The position numbers were made by a program, and so were the translations under genes. Under the pieces are notes generated by a model. That model did no database searches. It was not told the origin of the DNA and saw only the letters and a program-made list of their open reading frames with translations. This document shows, in pieces, positions 12,241 to 29,200 of a stretch of 64,000 nt of DNA; the first letter of the stretch is position 1, and the number at the start of each line of letters is the position of its first letter. The stretch comes from Scatophagus argus (taxonomy: Eukaryota > Chordata > Actinopteri > Scatophagidae): NCBI RefSeq assembly GCF_020382885.2, contig NC_058511.1:5611501-5675500 (forward strand). The letters run 5' to 3'.

Positions 12241-12735
12241 GGTCGGGCAAAACAAACAGTCTGAAGATGTCACCTTAGGCTCTGAGAGACTGAAAAATCA
12301 AACTGTTTGTCCCGATCGCTCCTGAAATATGATCACATAACAATTAATGTTTAAACCTACCGTTAGGATCTATTAACAACCTGCGGTGTTTGGCAGGCGT
12401 TAACAATAACGTTAATGGTCCTAAACTTGAATATAAATCAACACCTATCTGATTTAAGATTATACTCTCTCTTTCATTTCAGTCTCACCTAAGTTAGTTA
12501 ACCTAGCGTTAACTAGTCTTCCACTGTGACACGCCGACAACAGCTAGACGTCTCAGCGTCTGATTATCGATAGCACAGAAGCTAACGTAGATAAACGTTT
12601 GCTTAAGAAAACGTTAACAACAACAGCAACCAAACAACATGTATTCACGAAAGCATTGACCACAGAACAACAAAGTGGGGCTAAAGGTTTTGAAACTCAC
12701 CACTGATGAAAACAGCCTGGCTTGTAGCAGACCTG

Positions 12736-12900
12736 TGAAAAAAATGCCACAAAACGACACTTTTTACGACAATTGGAAGCTGTTTGCGACGTGACTTCCG
12801 CCTTTCCGGTAGTCGCGGATGTACAAAGTAAACAGAAGCTTTGCTAGGCTAGTAGCACCATGGTGGAATTTAACCAGAAGTTAAAGCGAAAGATTAAGTG
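12736..12900. promoter_or_regulatory. Shared head-to-head promoter of C10 (C12orf57) and saysd1
   Basis: The first exon of C10 (minus) and the first exon of saysd1 (plus) face each other across about 100-150 bp. The gap holds two ETS-like sites (GACTTCCGCC near 12793 and TTTCCGGTAG near 12803) and CpG dinucleotides (GTCGCGGATG). Neither side shows a TATA box. That is the usual make-up of bidirectional housekeeping promoters. The exact start sites are inferred. Confidence 0.5.
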
Positions 12901-13069
12901 AATGATAGTAATATAACAGTATTGGACATTGTACGAAGCTTTACCGAAGCAAAGCTGCTATCAAGAAGTTTTGAATGAGTTGTTTATGCTACTAGCCGCT
13001 GTTTTGCCACATACAGCTAATAACGTTAGCGTAAACTTTTTCTCTGTCAAGAAAGTGGTGGGTGTATCG

Positions 13070-14056
13070 ATGGAACAGAAGCTTGCAGAGTTCAGAGCCA
13101 GACGTCAGGCTGAAAATGCACTTCAAAAGGGTAAAAGTGCCGGCCTGCAGTGTAGAGCTCAGGAAGTAGCGGACTCAGCTCCTCCTGATAAAACTTCAAC
13201 AACTCACAGTCAACAGACTGAAGAGGTGACAGAAGACAGTAGAGATTCACCTCAGAGCACCCCAACGAAGGTGAGACATTAGATTATGAGCATTTGCTAT
13301 GATTGTGTTTTAAGTTATGAATCAGTTCGCAAGTTTTGTTAACTTTATGATGAAATGGTTTGAGTTGGTGTTCATTGCATTTGGCTGTACCATAGAAGAC
13401 TTGCATGATTGTATTTATTTATGTCTTTACACAACGCACTGACTCCAAGAGATAGCAGAACCTACATAAAATGTCTCTAGGACAGATACAAAACATGTAG
13501 CCTACTAAAATGTCAAGAAATGTTGCACAAATTGCGTTGGTATCTTTAAATTGCTTGTTTTCTTTGAACAACACATATAAACCCAGAGGTAATAAACTTT
13601 CATTACACGACACATAAAAAACAGAACATTACATGGGCACTCTATTTTGTGCAGACACCCACTGTAAGTAGCATGCATGCGATGTTGAAATGAACTGAAC
13701 ATATTGCACCTCCCGCTTTGTGTTTTTTGCAGGACCACAGTGACTGGCTGCTGGACAGTGCTTTGGGAAGATGGCTGACTTCAAGACAAGTTCTCGTCTC
13801 AAACCTCACTTTGCTCAAAGTGCTGCTGTGGCTTGTACTGCTTGGTCTCTTTGTCGAACTCGAGTTTGGCCTGCCTTTCTTTGTCATCTCCCTCTTCTAC
13901 TGGCTCTATGAAGGACTCCGTAGCCCAGCTGCCCGCAAGCCTGGAGAAATGAGTGCTTATTCTGTCTTCAATCCAGACTGTCAGCCTCTGCTGGGCTCTC
14001 TCACTGCTGAGCAGCTGGAGGGAGAGATGGGTTACAGACCTCTGGCTAACAGATGA
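13070..14056 (+). CDS. saysd1: SAYSvFN domain-containing protein 1
   Basis: Two coding exons, 13070-13270 and 13733-14056, give 174 residues (human 183). The human protein is reported as an ER membrane factor in ribosome/translocon quality control. The first exon begins MEQKLAEFRARRQAEN, matching the human start, then is polar and poorly conserved. The second carries the conserved domain: a hydrophobic hairpin-like membrane region (LKVLLWLVLLGLFVELEFGL, then FFVISLFYWLYEGLR), the name motif SAYSVFNPDCQPLLGSLTAE, and the end GYRPLANR. The frame stays open upstream to an ATG at 12929 (47 extra codons). I chose 13070 because the human protein starts there. Confidence 0.95.
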
Positions 14057-14700
14057 TGTGCTTGCAATTTGCACTTTTAAATCATATAATCAAGAATGTT
14101 AATTTATTAAGGAATATGCAGGGACTGGCACTAGCAATTTAAATGTATTATTTTTGCATGATACATTAAATCAAAACTGTTCTGCTTACAGTTTTATTTC
14201 TGTTTCTCTTTCTTCTCTGAAGTGGTTTAACAGTATCACAGATGCTGGCTGCCACATATGGTGTTGGGATATGCCACATCGGATAATCAAATAATCACTT
14301 TATGTAGAGTATAATGAGTGACATTTTCTCATGATGATGCAAACTGCTTTTTATATAAATTTATAAGAAAAAAATGTATATTGCTTAATAGGGGTTCAGA
14401 TGCAGCAGAAGGAGAAGGAGAAGCCCTAGAGGTGCCCTGACCGCAAATGAAACACGGCGGGCATTTGGACCTCTCAGATGTCTTGCACGAAGAGAGCTTT
14501 ATTTTTAAGGCAAAAGCGAGAGGCTTCACTCCCATGCACTTCCGTATTTGCTTTAAAACCTATACACCGCTTATGTCAATCAGAGAGATTTGATCGTTTC
14601 TGTGTTTAGCCGAAAAGAATAACTGAAGTCACTACTGCACTATATTTACGCTGATACTAACATTTGTATTTGTGTTAAAACGTAATTTTAGTAATTAGTA
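14057..14700. other. saysd1 3' UTR and intergenic spacer
   Basis: No gene or clear repeat. An ATTAAA at about 14165 is a possible poly(A) signal for saysd1. Confidence 0.4.
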
Positions 14701-14850
14701 AGCAGAAATTACCGATTGTCACGACAGGGAATCTTTCTAATAGGTAACTATCTTGGTCATTGTTTGGGTCAAAGGTCTATACGCACTTCCTACATCTCCC
14801 ATTCAAGTTGTGTGTCCTCGTTTGTTGGCTACTTTTCGGTGTTCACATCA
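14700..14850 (+). other. Putative 5' non-coding exon of bpnt1
   Basis: The exon end is set by a good donor (CACATCA|GTAAGT, end 14850). The matching acceptor is CGCTAG| just before the bpnt1 start codon (exon from 15233). The 5' limit is not defined. Confidence 0.45.
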
Positions 14851-15234
14851 GTAAGTATCCTCTCCATATCGCCACCACTATTGGATGTTAACCTAATATG
14901 ATTTCATTTAGCGTTAGCTAGGTGCGCAGTAGCATTTTAGCTAATCAGCCGAATATGGAGAAGAGTGTGTACAAGCTCCTTTGGTTACCTAACTAAAGTT
15001 ACCCCAGTCGCTTTGAAAATAAAAGCTACTTAATAAGCTCATTTTGTGACGTTGATTTGGCCACCCAGTTACTATTAATTTTCTATTTTCTGATAAATAT
15101 TCGCAGAAGAGGAGATGCAATTGCAAGAAAGGCAGCAGATGATGTATTTGGATATATGGGAAGACAGCTAATTTAGGTGGTGGTCACGATTTTGAGTATT
15201 TCCACTCTTGATGCTGCTGTTCTGATCGCTAGCA

Positions 15235-17948
15235 ATGGCTGGAAGTCCTGCTGTGGTTATGCGCCTGGTGGCTTCTGCCCACACTGTGGCTGAAATGGCT
15301 GGCGCCATTGTGAGGAAGGTCCTTCACACCGGAGAACTTGGCATTGTGCAAAAGGTGGGGCAACTTTATTTTCTGGTATTTAAATTCCAGAACAGAACAA
15401 AGTACAAATGCTTGTACCTTGTCCCAGATGGACCAAAACAACGTGAATTAACCTTTTCTGCTTCCTCAGACTGGAGCTAATGACCTGCAGACACTGGCGG
15501 ACAGACTGGCACAGCAGAGCATTTGCGCATCACTGTCCAAACGATTCCCCAAAATCACCATCATTGGAGAGGAGGTGAGTATGTTAAGAGGTTTTGTTTT
15601 GAGGTCGCATGTCCACTCATTCTAACATTAAGCTACACAGAAAGCCAGTGAAAGCCTGATAATGGTTTGATGTGTATCACTTGTTTATTAGGAGCTTCCC
15701 GCTGAGGACATAAGTGAAGATCTCATTGAGAATGGCCACTCAGAGGAAATCCTTCGGGAGACATGTCCACCAGAATATAGTGGGTTGAAAGAGGAGGAGG
15801 TAACCTGCCAACATGCTCAAAAATACTGTAATTTAATATTTCCAGTCAGACACAGAAAATAGCATCAGACGCCTGATAGTTGTTAAAAAGAGGTGCAGTG
15901 CAGTTGAGTCATGTAGTGCGGCGTTGAGTGAGCAGATATTGTGTTCTCTTACACATATTTCATCTTGGTCTTTCTTTCCGAATCTCAGCTAGTTGTGTGG
16001 GTTGATCCCCTCGATGGCACAAAAGAATATACTGAAGGTAGGCTCATCAAATATGCATCTTTTAAGAAAACCGCCTCCACACGTGCGCGTGTGAAACGGT
16101 GTGCACTACAAATGCTTTTCGCCACTGATGCGATGCCAACTGAGTCGTCATTGTGAGCTGTTCATTACTTTGTCAAAAACTCCCTGAACAAATGCACTGA
16201 CTCCACCCGCTTCTGTTTGAGACACTAAAGAACATGTTGAATAGTTGCCACATTCTGGCTTTGCAGCATGTAACAACCCTGCGCCCTGAACACTAATTAG
16301 TAATCTTTTATTTTTAATTTGTCTTTTTTTTTTAAATTTAGTCTCTCTTGTGAATTAACAGGCAAAATACTGTGAAGTGCTGTTGCTACAGCAACAGTTT
16401 CAGATTTACTAGGGAAACCAATGCAGATCTAATGGTGCAGTTATCAGACAGATGTGGCAGCGGCACATTAAATACGGTTAATTACGATTATTGATTCAGT
16501 TCTTTCTTATTTGGTTGTAAAAGGCTTTCTGTGCATCACTTCTTTGGGTTGCTTTCTGGCATCACTATCACTTTTTCTTTTTCCTCCTTCCTTGTTTATC
16601 TTTCCTTCTGCTGTCTGCTTGTGTGTGTCTCTCTCCCTCTGTTGACCCCAGCGTCGAGGTGTCTCCGTCACCCAGCTGAGGCCCAGATGTCACACAAAGG
16701 GTCGGACACCTCTCAGCCTCTCAGCACGGCTCTCTGTATGGACAGGCAACAGCAGGAAACTGATAGAAAGATTATTGCTTACAGTCCTTTTCTTTCTGTG
16801 CAGCATGTAGTTACCGCAATGACATTTGCATGTAACTGGAAATGTAAGAAATATGAAATATTTGTTAATGAGTTAAGCTGCAGTTAAACTGATGGCTTGA
16901 AGTGACCCCCAGCTAACATCCTGCTGTTTTCTCATTTAAGGGCTCCTGGATAATGTGACCGTGCTTATTGGTATTGCACACAGAGGCAAAGCTATTGCAG
17001 GTGTCATCAACCAGCCTTTCTACAACTACCAGGTACAGACCAAACCAAATGATCTTCCGTCATAAAAGCCGTCACTGCGGTTAATTCAAAGCTTTTCCCT
17101 GCCAGCTGGGAGAAGGAGCAGCTTTGGGAAGAACCATGTGGGGAATGCCGGGATTGGGCGCCTTTGGATTTCAACTGCAGGAAGTCCCGGGTGACAGACG
17201 TATCATCACCACCACACGCTCCCATAGCAACAAGGTGGTGACGGACTGTGTAGACGCCATGGAGCCTCACGAAGTTATAAGAGTGGGTGGCGCTGGAAAC
17301 AAGGTGAGATGGATTTAGAGTTAACACACTGAGGTTGTTGTTGTTGTGTAGAGTAGGGATGTGGGGATTTAATTTCTCCTATACAGTCCTGTGTAGGGAT
17401 GACTTGTACTTTAAACACCAGACCCAGTCATGGTTTCTGGTCCTGATTCTGATGCCATCAGAGGGATTAATAAGTGGACAAAACAGTATTTGTTTATCAA
17501 ATGACTTCTCTACAGATAATCCAGCTTGTTGAGGGGCGGGCTTCTGCTTATGTCTTTGCCAGTCCTGGGTGCAAGAAGTGGGACACCTGCGCCCCTGAAG
17601 CCATCCTGAATGCTGTTGGAGGTACAAACCATCAGTTTTATAGCAGCCGAGGATGTTTAGAGTGTTTAAATACAAGAATATATCTACATGTACAAATTCA
17701 AGACCTGTACCTGTAGGTTCAAGTTTTACATTTTACAACATCCATCGTTTACTAGTCAGGTTTTTTTTGCTACTGATCTTAGCTTTTCTTGTGCAGGTAA
17801 ACTGACTGACATGCATGGCAATGCATACCGCTACGATGCTGCTGTAAAGCACATGAACTCTGCCGGCGTTCTTGCTACACTACGCAACCACGAGTACTAC
17901 CTCAGCAGAGTACCACAGTCAGTGCTGCAAGCCCTGAAGTCAGACTGA
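15235..17948 (+). CDS. bpnt1: 3'(2'),5'-bisphosphate nucleotidase 1
   Basis: A cytosolic, Mg-dependent, lithium-sensitive phosphatase that converts adenosine 3',5'-bisphosphate, the by-product of sulfation, to AMP. Eight coding exons: 15235-15354, 15470-15574, 15692-15799, 15989-16037, 16941-17032, 17106-17303, 17516-17621, 17797-17948. Phases agree and give 309 residues (mammals 308). The family metal site is complete at the usual numbering: D51, E74 in IIGEE, D117/D120 in WVDPLDGT, and D247 in [10 protein letters not shown]. The other conserved blocks [20 protein letters not shown] and [10 protein letters not shown] are present. The 0.9 kb intron 4 is the longest. The start ATG fits the human N-terminus. 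The 3' end converges with ppp1cb. I see no defect. Confidence 0.97.
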
Positions 17949-19900
17949 CTCTGATCACACTGAGTATCACACACATGCAGGAGGTAAAAATGTCATAAAA
18001 TCTATTTTGACTTTATGAAAATTTTATCAGATTTTTTTTAGCCATAACATATGAATACATTATTACATTGTGATACATGCTTATGAGTAAGTGAACTCAG
18101 TACTGTGGTCAGTCAGCATCACTTAACGTTTAATTACCCAGAAAACAGAGAGACGGGCTCAACAGCATTTATTTCACTTGTCTGAAACAAACTCGTACAA
18201 ATTTGAAAACATCTCAACATACTGTTTCCAACTAGAAGACCAATAGATTTACAAGGCAAAAGGCGAGATTTAAATAAATAAAAACACATCAGTTAAATGT
18301 TCATTAGTGAGTCGGAAATGATTGGGTCATTCAGTAACTACAAGTGGGAACAACAAACAAAAGGCCATCATCTTGTCTTGATGATTTTGAACTCTTTACA
18401 AGGTCATGCTGTGACTGGAAGTGCAACTGAAAGCTTGAAAAAGAGCTTGTTGGTGGTTGGAAACACAGATCTAATGCAGAGCACCTACTGTGCATGAATG
18501 CCCTCATGAAGGTACAGCACAGTTTGGCTATGTCCTCTTAAAAAACAGGCTTCAGTGGCCTTTACAATTGTTTATTCTTGCATATTGCAAGATATTTTTT
18601 TTTTTTAGCAATATTTATTGCACTTGTATCGTCAAAATCCACAGGGAGAAAAACATTCTTGAGTCGAAAGGAAAGGCAGGGATGGGAATTAATAATAAAA
18701 CTTTACTGAAACCCACACCATTGTGGATTTTGCTTATCGGTCCAGTTCTTTAAAGATTCAGTTACTGATTACTGATCAGAAAGTCGCAGTCCTACGCGGG
18801 TTTTCTGTGTCGAGTTTTACTATCTGAGTGTGAACACAGTGTAGAAACAGCAGAACAAAGGCATGTGTGTGACTCAGATGAGCAAAGGCTCCACTGCTGT
18901 TTATTTTGCAACTGGCTCACACTCATATTTGCACAGCATTCATTGTCATTTAGGTTTTCTTAGTCAACGAAATATGCTAAACACGCCTGCGAGGAACTGA
19001 TTTACCCTGATATTTACCCTTAGTAACAGACGTGCTGCCCGCTTGGAAAGCAGATTAGAAATCAGTAAAAGCAAATCAATAAGCTCATAGGTATACGATC
19101 CGGACCTCTATTCCCATCCCTACTTAAAGGAAATACTTGGCAAGAAAGCGACTCAGTGTATTTCAATTTGTTGGATGATTTGCTCAATACTGGAAGTCGA
19201 TGAATCTACAGCCAGCTAATTTAGCTTAGCATAACGGCTGGAAACGGGGAAACAGGTAACCTGTGTGAGAACTAAAAATCTACATTTTGCAAACAGGATA
19301 CTGTTAATTAAAGAGCTGGTGGTGTGTTTCAGTTGGACAGAGCCAGGCTACCTGTTTTCCCCAGACTCCAGTCCCTATGCTAAACTAAGTTAGCTTAGGC
19401 TAATATTAACAGACATGAAGGTAAAAATGTCAAATTATTCTACAAAACAATGTGCCACTTCAGCCAGTATCGAAAGGGGCAAGGCAGTAATTAGGTTTAA
19501 TTATGTGAAGATTACACATCAAGGTGAGAAAAGAAACAATTGTCTCTGCTGTCTTGGAGAATTTAGGGATTTTACAGTAACTAGGGCACAGAACCCGTCT
19601 CAGTCTCACAAGCGTGCATGCATTCACAAAACCACTATGGAAATCGGTAATCTGAAGAGCAGAGAAGCATCTTTTCTGAACACCTTGCCCATTCCGCAAG
19701 AGTCTGGGTTTAAGTACTGCCAAATGGGCTGAGTGGTACACGTGAGGGCTGAGTTACGACATATCATGGCATCCAAAGAAATGGAAGAAATAGCACTCAC
19801 ATGTTCATAAAAATACCCACAGAACAAGCAAAAAACACTCCCTCCTGGAGTTTTTAGTTTACACATGAACGAGCTGACTGAGAGGGGGCTGGAGTGTTTG
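17949..19900. other. Convergent 3' UTR region of bpnt1 (+) and ppp1cb (-)
   Basis: No coding sequence is seen. On the plus strand the overlapping AATAAA signals at 18273-18282 may end bpnt1. On the minus strand AATAAA at 18168-18173 (and others near 18571, 18611 and 18897) may end ppp1cb, whose human orthologue has a long 3' UTR. The two transcripts could overlap by about 100 bp. Ends are not proven. Confidence 0.4.
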
Positions 19901-19918
19901 AGGCAGCCTGCAGGGACG

Positions 19919-20008
19919 TGGGCCAGAGACCAGCCGGGTGGGGGGGGGACAGGAGAGTCAGGGCCAGAGACCAGCCGGGGTGGGGGGGGCAGGAGAGTCA
20001 GGGCCAGC
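19919..20008. repeat. G-rich tandem duplication beside the ppp1cb stop codon
   Basis: A unit of about 43-44 bp (GGCCAGAGACCAGCCGGG, then a run of eight or nine G, then CAGGAGAGTCAGGGCCAG) is present nearly twice, ending within a few bases of the ppp1cb stop at 20012. On the ppp1cb transcript the runs are C-rich. The plus strand has several closely spaced G-runs. Confidence 0.75.
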
Positions 20009-20011
20009 CGC

Positions 20012-25020
<5,009 letters not shown>

Positions 25021-26278
25021 GTTTCTGATACTCACACCAGCAGGATGCCGGGCTAAATTAGTCCTGAGATTTGACTTGTAGGCTCATAGGACAACAAGTC
25101 GTAGTGATATTCAGGAACCCATCAGCAATGGCAGGAATGTAACTAAGTAACTTATTTCAAGTTTCAAAATAAGAGTTATAGTGCGTCAAAGTTTACAGTA
25201 AGACCAGAATATGTACATATAAAAAGACAATAACAAAACAAAGATGAAGTACCGTAATAGACAGAAAAAAGATCTAGCAGAAAATTACGTAAGATTTAGC
25301 GGGTATTTACAGAGACTGGTGACATGCGTGGTTTAATTGTGCTACAGTACATTATAATGTAGACTAATCCAAAACACAAACTAAAAAGACTTGAAATAAA
25401 CTGCCACGAGAAGGAAGCTGTATGCAGAAGCTTTATTCTCTCACATTTTTCATGTATCATGTTTACAGTGCAAAGTTTTATTAGCAAATTACCATTCCTC
25501 CTCCTCCTCCTCCTCCTCCTCATGGTTTTACGTTTTCCATTAGGTCCTGAGGAATGTGTGTCTTTAAAGAATAAGACTGACATTATTCTGTTTATCATAT
25601 TGTCAACAAACCCCGCGAAAAGACCAAAACCAACAATCATTTTCAATCATTTAAGAGAATCATTTAAGAGAACACCATAGTTACTTCAGTCATTAGGATA
25701 CATTGTGTTGGAACCATGACTAAGCTGAGACATTTCAGTGTGGACCAAAGTGGCGGGCCTACCAACTAAACAACTGATACTGTAATCTCTGGAACCACCT
25801 CGCTAGGATAACTAAAAAGAATCACCTTGATAATGTTGAGTTTATTTGGATGGGAGACAGACATCAGGAAACATCTTATTTCAGTGGGTACGGCTGTCTA
25901 CAAAGTACATCAACCGTGACTCGAATAATGTACCAATTTTATTTTATCAATTAATAAAATTGAGCAAAGAGATAAGTACAGGACTTCTGGCTTATCTCAC
26001 AATTTCTGTACAGTATAAAAATCACAAATCTTTGAAATACTTGTATTACCATTGATTATTTTGACTTTCACCATCAATTTTCAGGAATTGGTGGACCAAA
26101 CCACCACCAGAAAAAGGACCATAATGGTATATAGTTGTTGCTGTTTCCGCTGGGTGTTTCACCTGGTTCCGCAATACCGGCCAGTGAACTGACTATTCCC
26201 ATTCTGGCACAGGGAGGGGTGGTGCAGTGTTGACGGTGGGACCTGAGACGGGAGCATCAGTCGTTCCGTTGGTGGTGA
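25021..26278. other. ppp1cb upstream region and plb1 3' region
   Basis: Directly above 25020 lies the 5' flank of ppp1cb. Minus-strand AATAAA signals near 25431, 25840 and 25938 could serve plb1. A (CTC)n run lies at 25499-25521. No other gene is seen. I looked for a membrane-anchor exon for plb1 on the minus strand and found none. Confidence 0.45.
25499..25521. repeat. (CTC)n microsatellite
   Basis: About eight CTC units in the non-coding gap between ppp1cb and plb1. Confidence 0.9.
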
Positions 26279-29200
26279 TTACTGTGGACTTGATAGGCTG
26301 TTGATCTTAGTGAAGATGAAGGGATTGACCTATAAGAAACGCAAAATAGCTCAGAGCAGAAATTTAAGGAACGAAGGACTTTAGAAAATATTAGAAAACA
26401 ACTGTGCCCAAATATACTGAAAAAAAATCCAGGGATTATAGGTTGATGAGTCAAAGAAGTGTTCAATATTGAATAAATTTCTTTGTCAAAATTGTAAGAA
26501 CTGCTGAATTTAAATAAAAACAACTTGTTAGCGTGAAAATTAGCAGGATGACAGTATTCATTATATCTTAGTTTGGTTTGGTTTTCTGCTGTGATGAAAC
26601 AACCTATTTGGGTCGTGTATATTTCATAAAATTTGAGCCGAGATTTAAAATGTATTGTATCATTTTACATGTCTCTCTTACATTTCTTGTCTGTATTTGT
26701 TTGCCATGCGACTAATAATAATGTCTTATTTATTTTATAATGAACAAAATAAATAAGACATTATTTATTATTTCGTAATGAACACTTTTGGCAAATAAAC
26801 ACCAGTTAAAATGTGATTTCTCTCTAGACTGCTGAAACCTCCACACGCACCTTAGAGGGTCAGTGTAAATAATTAGTTATTACAGTCTTGCATCAAAGAC
26901 TGAACACCAGAGCACAAAAGGGGCAGTCATCACCGGTGCGAGCTATCTGGCTGATAACAAATTGATTAAGGAGTTCATAGTTCAATAACGCAAGTTGGTT
27001 GATACCGACAGGTTCACAGTTGGTGCTTAATTGCAACTGAATGTTTCCTTTCAACACACACACACACATTATACAGGATGTAAAAAACATCAGAATTATA
27101 TGATAATATTCACCTGTCAAGCACTTAATGTCTATCGGTTACATTTTCTCTCGTTCTTTGTACATTCTTACTGAAAATAATAGACTGGACATCATTATGT
27201 TAGAGCACTAACCGTTAAAGAGTCTCCTAGTGCTGCCACCACCTTGATGTCTGCTGGTCTCAGTTTGTGAACTACAGATAAAAGGCATAAAAGAGGTTCA
27301 GCCAAGATAAACCACAATCGTCATTCTTGCAGAATGTAATATTTACGTCCTGTCGTTCTAATACAGTCTGCATTTCGACTTCGGTTAACCGAAGATAACC
27401 GAGGACATCAGAGCTCATATCAACTGTCTGCTGCTAAATGGTGAGATGGCTGTCCGTCTCACCTGAAGTGGGCACAGTGTCAGATTCCCTGATAAATCAC
27501 TTAAAATAATCAGTTATCAAATTAGTCAGTGGTTAATCTTCTGTCCATAAACATGAGTCAATTAATCAACTAATTGTTTCAGAACTATTTGAGTTTCTGT
27601 GAAAATTTTAGCTGCATTCCGATCTTTAGGCATAAATTATTATATATTTAGAGGTCACTTCTCAGCGTCTCGACTGATTCTTACCTTGACAGGTGCGGGT
27701 TTTGGAGCGGGGGCAGCATATCTGTAATAACTGTTCTTGTTGGTCCGGATATATGGTGAAGCCTGCAGACAAAGGAAAGAAGTTACATTTACATGTGCTT
27801 CAAAGCAGCTTAAAAGCCTAAAAATACAGAAAAATTACACATATACTTCAGAATATTATTTAAAAACAAATTTCTACCGTGGTTGGACATTTCAGGCCAG
27901 TCTGTTGACCAAAATTCAGTGTGGTGGTTTTCGAGCTCGGAGGTTCAAGCTGGAAAAACAAGAACCAAAGACAGACTGCTATCATTCAGTACTTTTACCA
28001 TGAAATACATTCATTGTGACTATCATAACAAAAGCATTTTATCATGATTAGTCTGTATTGTAAAGTAGCTATTCTGTGGCAACCACTAGGGGCAGAGTTG
28101 CAAAGCAAGTCGCTGACTTTTGTCAAATCTGTGACCAAGCAAATAACGATGGGTAAATAAAAAAACATGACACATGCCACAAAATACTGCAAAGGCTTCT
28201 TCTTGTGTAATACTGACCATGTTGTTCCAGAGAGATCGAGCCAACAGAGTCTGGGACTTCTGGCTGAGATGGAAGCAGTCAGCACTGAAGAAGGAGCGAT
28301 CAGGGCGGCCATCCTGTGAACAAGGTATGGTAATATTCTGACTTGGATCATCTGATGACTAAAACTGTACAAGATATAAGTTACACAGCTTTTTGAAGCT
28401 TGTGTCCTTAAATCTATTTTTTCAAGTTCAAGGCCACAAAGGGAAAACAAAAACATATGTGTCTGAAGGAGCAAACTCTCACAAAGTCTGTGCAGCCCAC
28501 ATGTGAAAGACAGAGCTTTGTTACTGACCGACAGTTTGGCGAGGATGACATTTCGGAGGAAAGGCTGGACGACCACAGTGAAGTCTGAGCGAGTGTTGTA
28601 TCGGCCTGAGTTCACAAGGTCACGTACTGAACTCTTAAAGAAAGAGAAGGTTTCATTACCTGAGGATGAACTGGACTGTTTCTGCAAAGATCACAATATG
28701 GTTTCTTTGGCCTTTCCTACCTGATATTTTCTATTGATGTCCTGGATCTGTTGAAGAGCTGCAGAGTTAGGCTTTGGCAAGACAACGCATGGACACAGCT
28801 CACTGGTAAAGGAAAGATAACGAGGGATCAAGCCGCTGTTTCTGATTTTTATTAAAACATAACGGGGAAAGGCTGAGCTATGATGTTTTGACGATTATAA
28901 AGTTTTCTACATTTTCAGTATCTCAGCGAGAATTTTAAAGGCACAGAGAAAAGCAATACTCACTTTACCAGCCAAGTTGGGCATTTAAGTGAAGTGTCTA
29001 AGTGCAGTTCTCTCAGTGTGGTGATATGGAGAGGCTCTACTAAGTTCACCAGAGCCCGAGGCACCTGCCAAAGACAAGATCAATGAATAAAGAAGAAATA
29101 ACGACGCCCGCATAGTAGCGGAAAATATAGCAGCATATCTGTTGATCTTACCTGTTGGTGGAGATAATCCAGGCTGTCGCGAATATGACGGGCAAAATTC

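Noticed and set aside
16531-16887. 118-residue plus-strand frame
   Set aside because: Lies in intron 4 of bpnt1, with no similarity and no splice support.
28529-28690. Extended plb1 exon with the segment [16 protein letters not shown]
   Set aside because: Acceptor TTCTTTAAG at 28634 gives [12 protein letters not shown], which aligns with human repeat 2 without an insert. The longer form is only an alternative.
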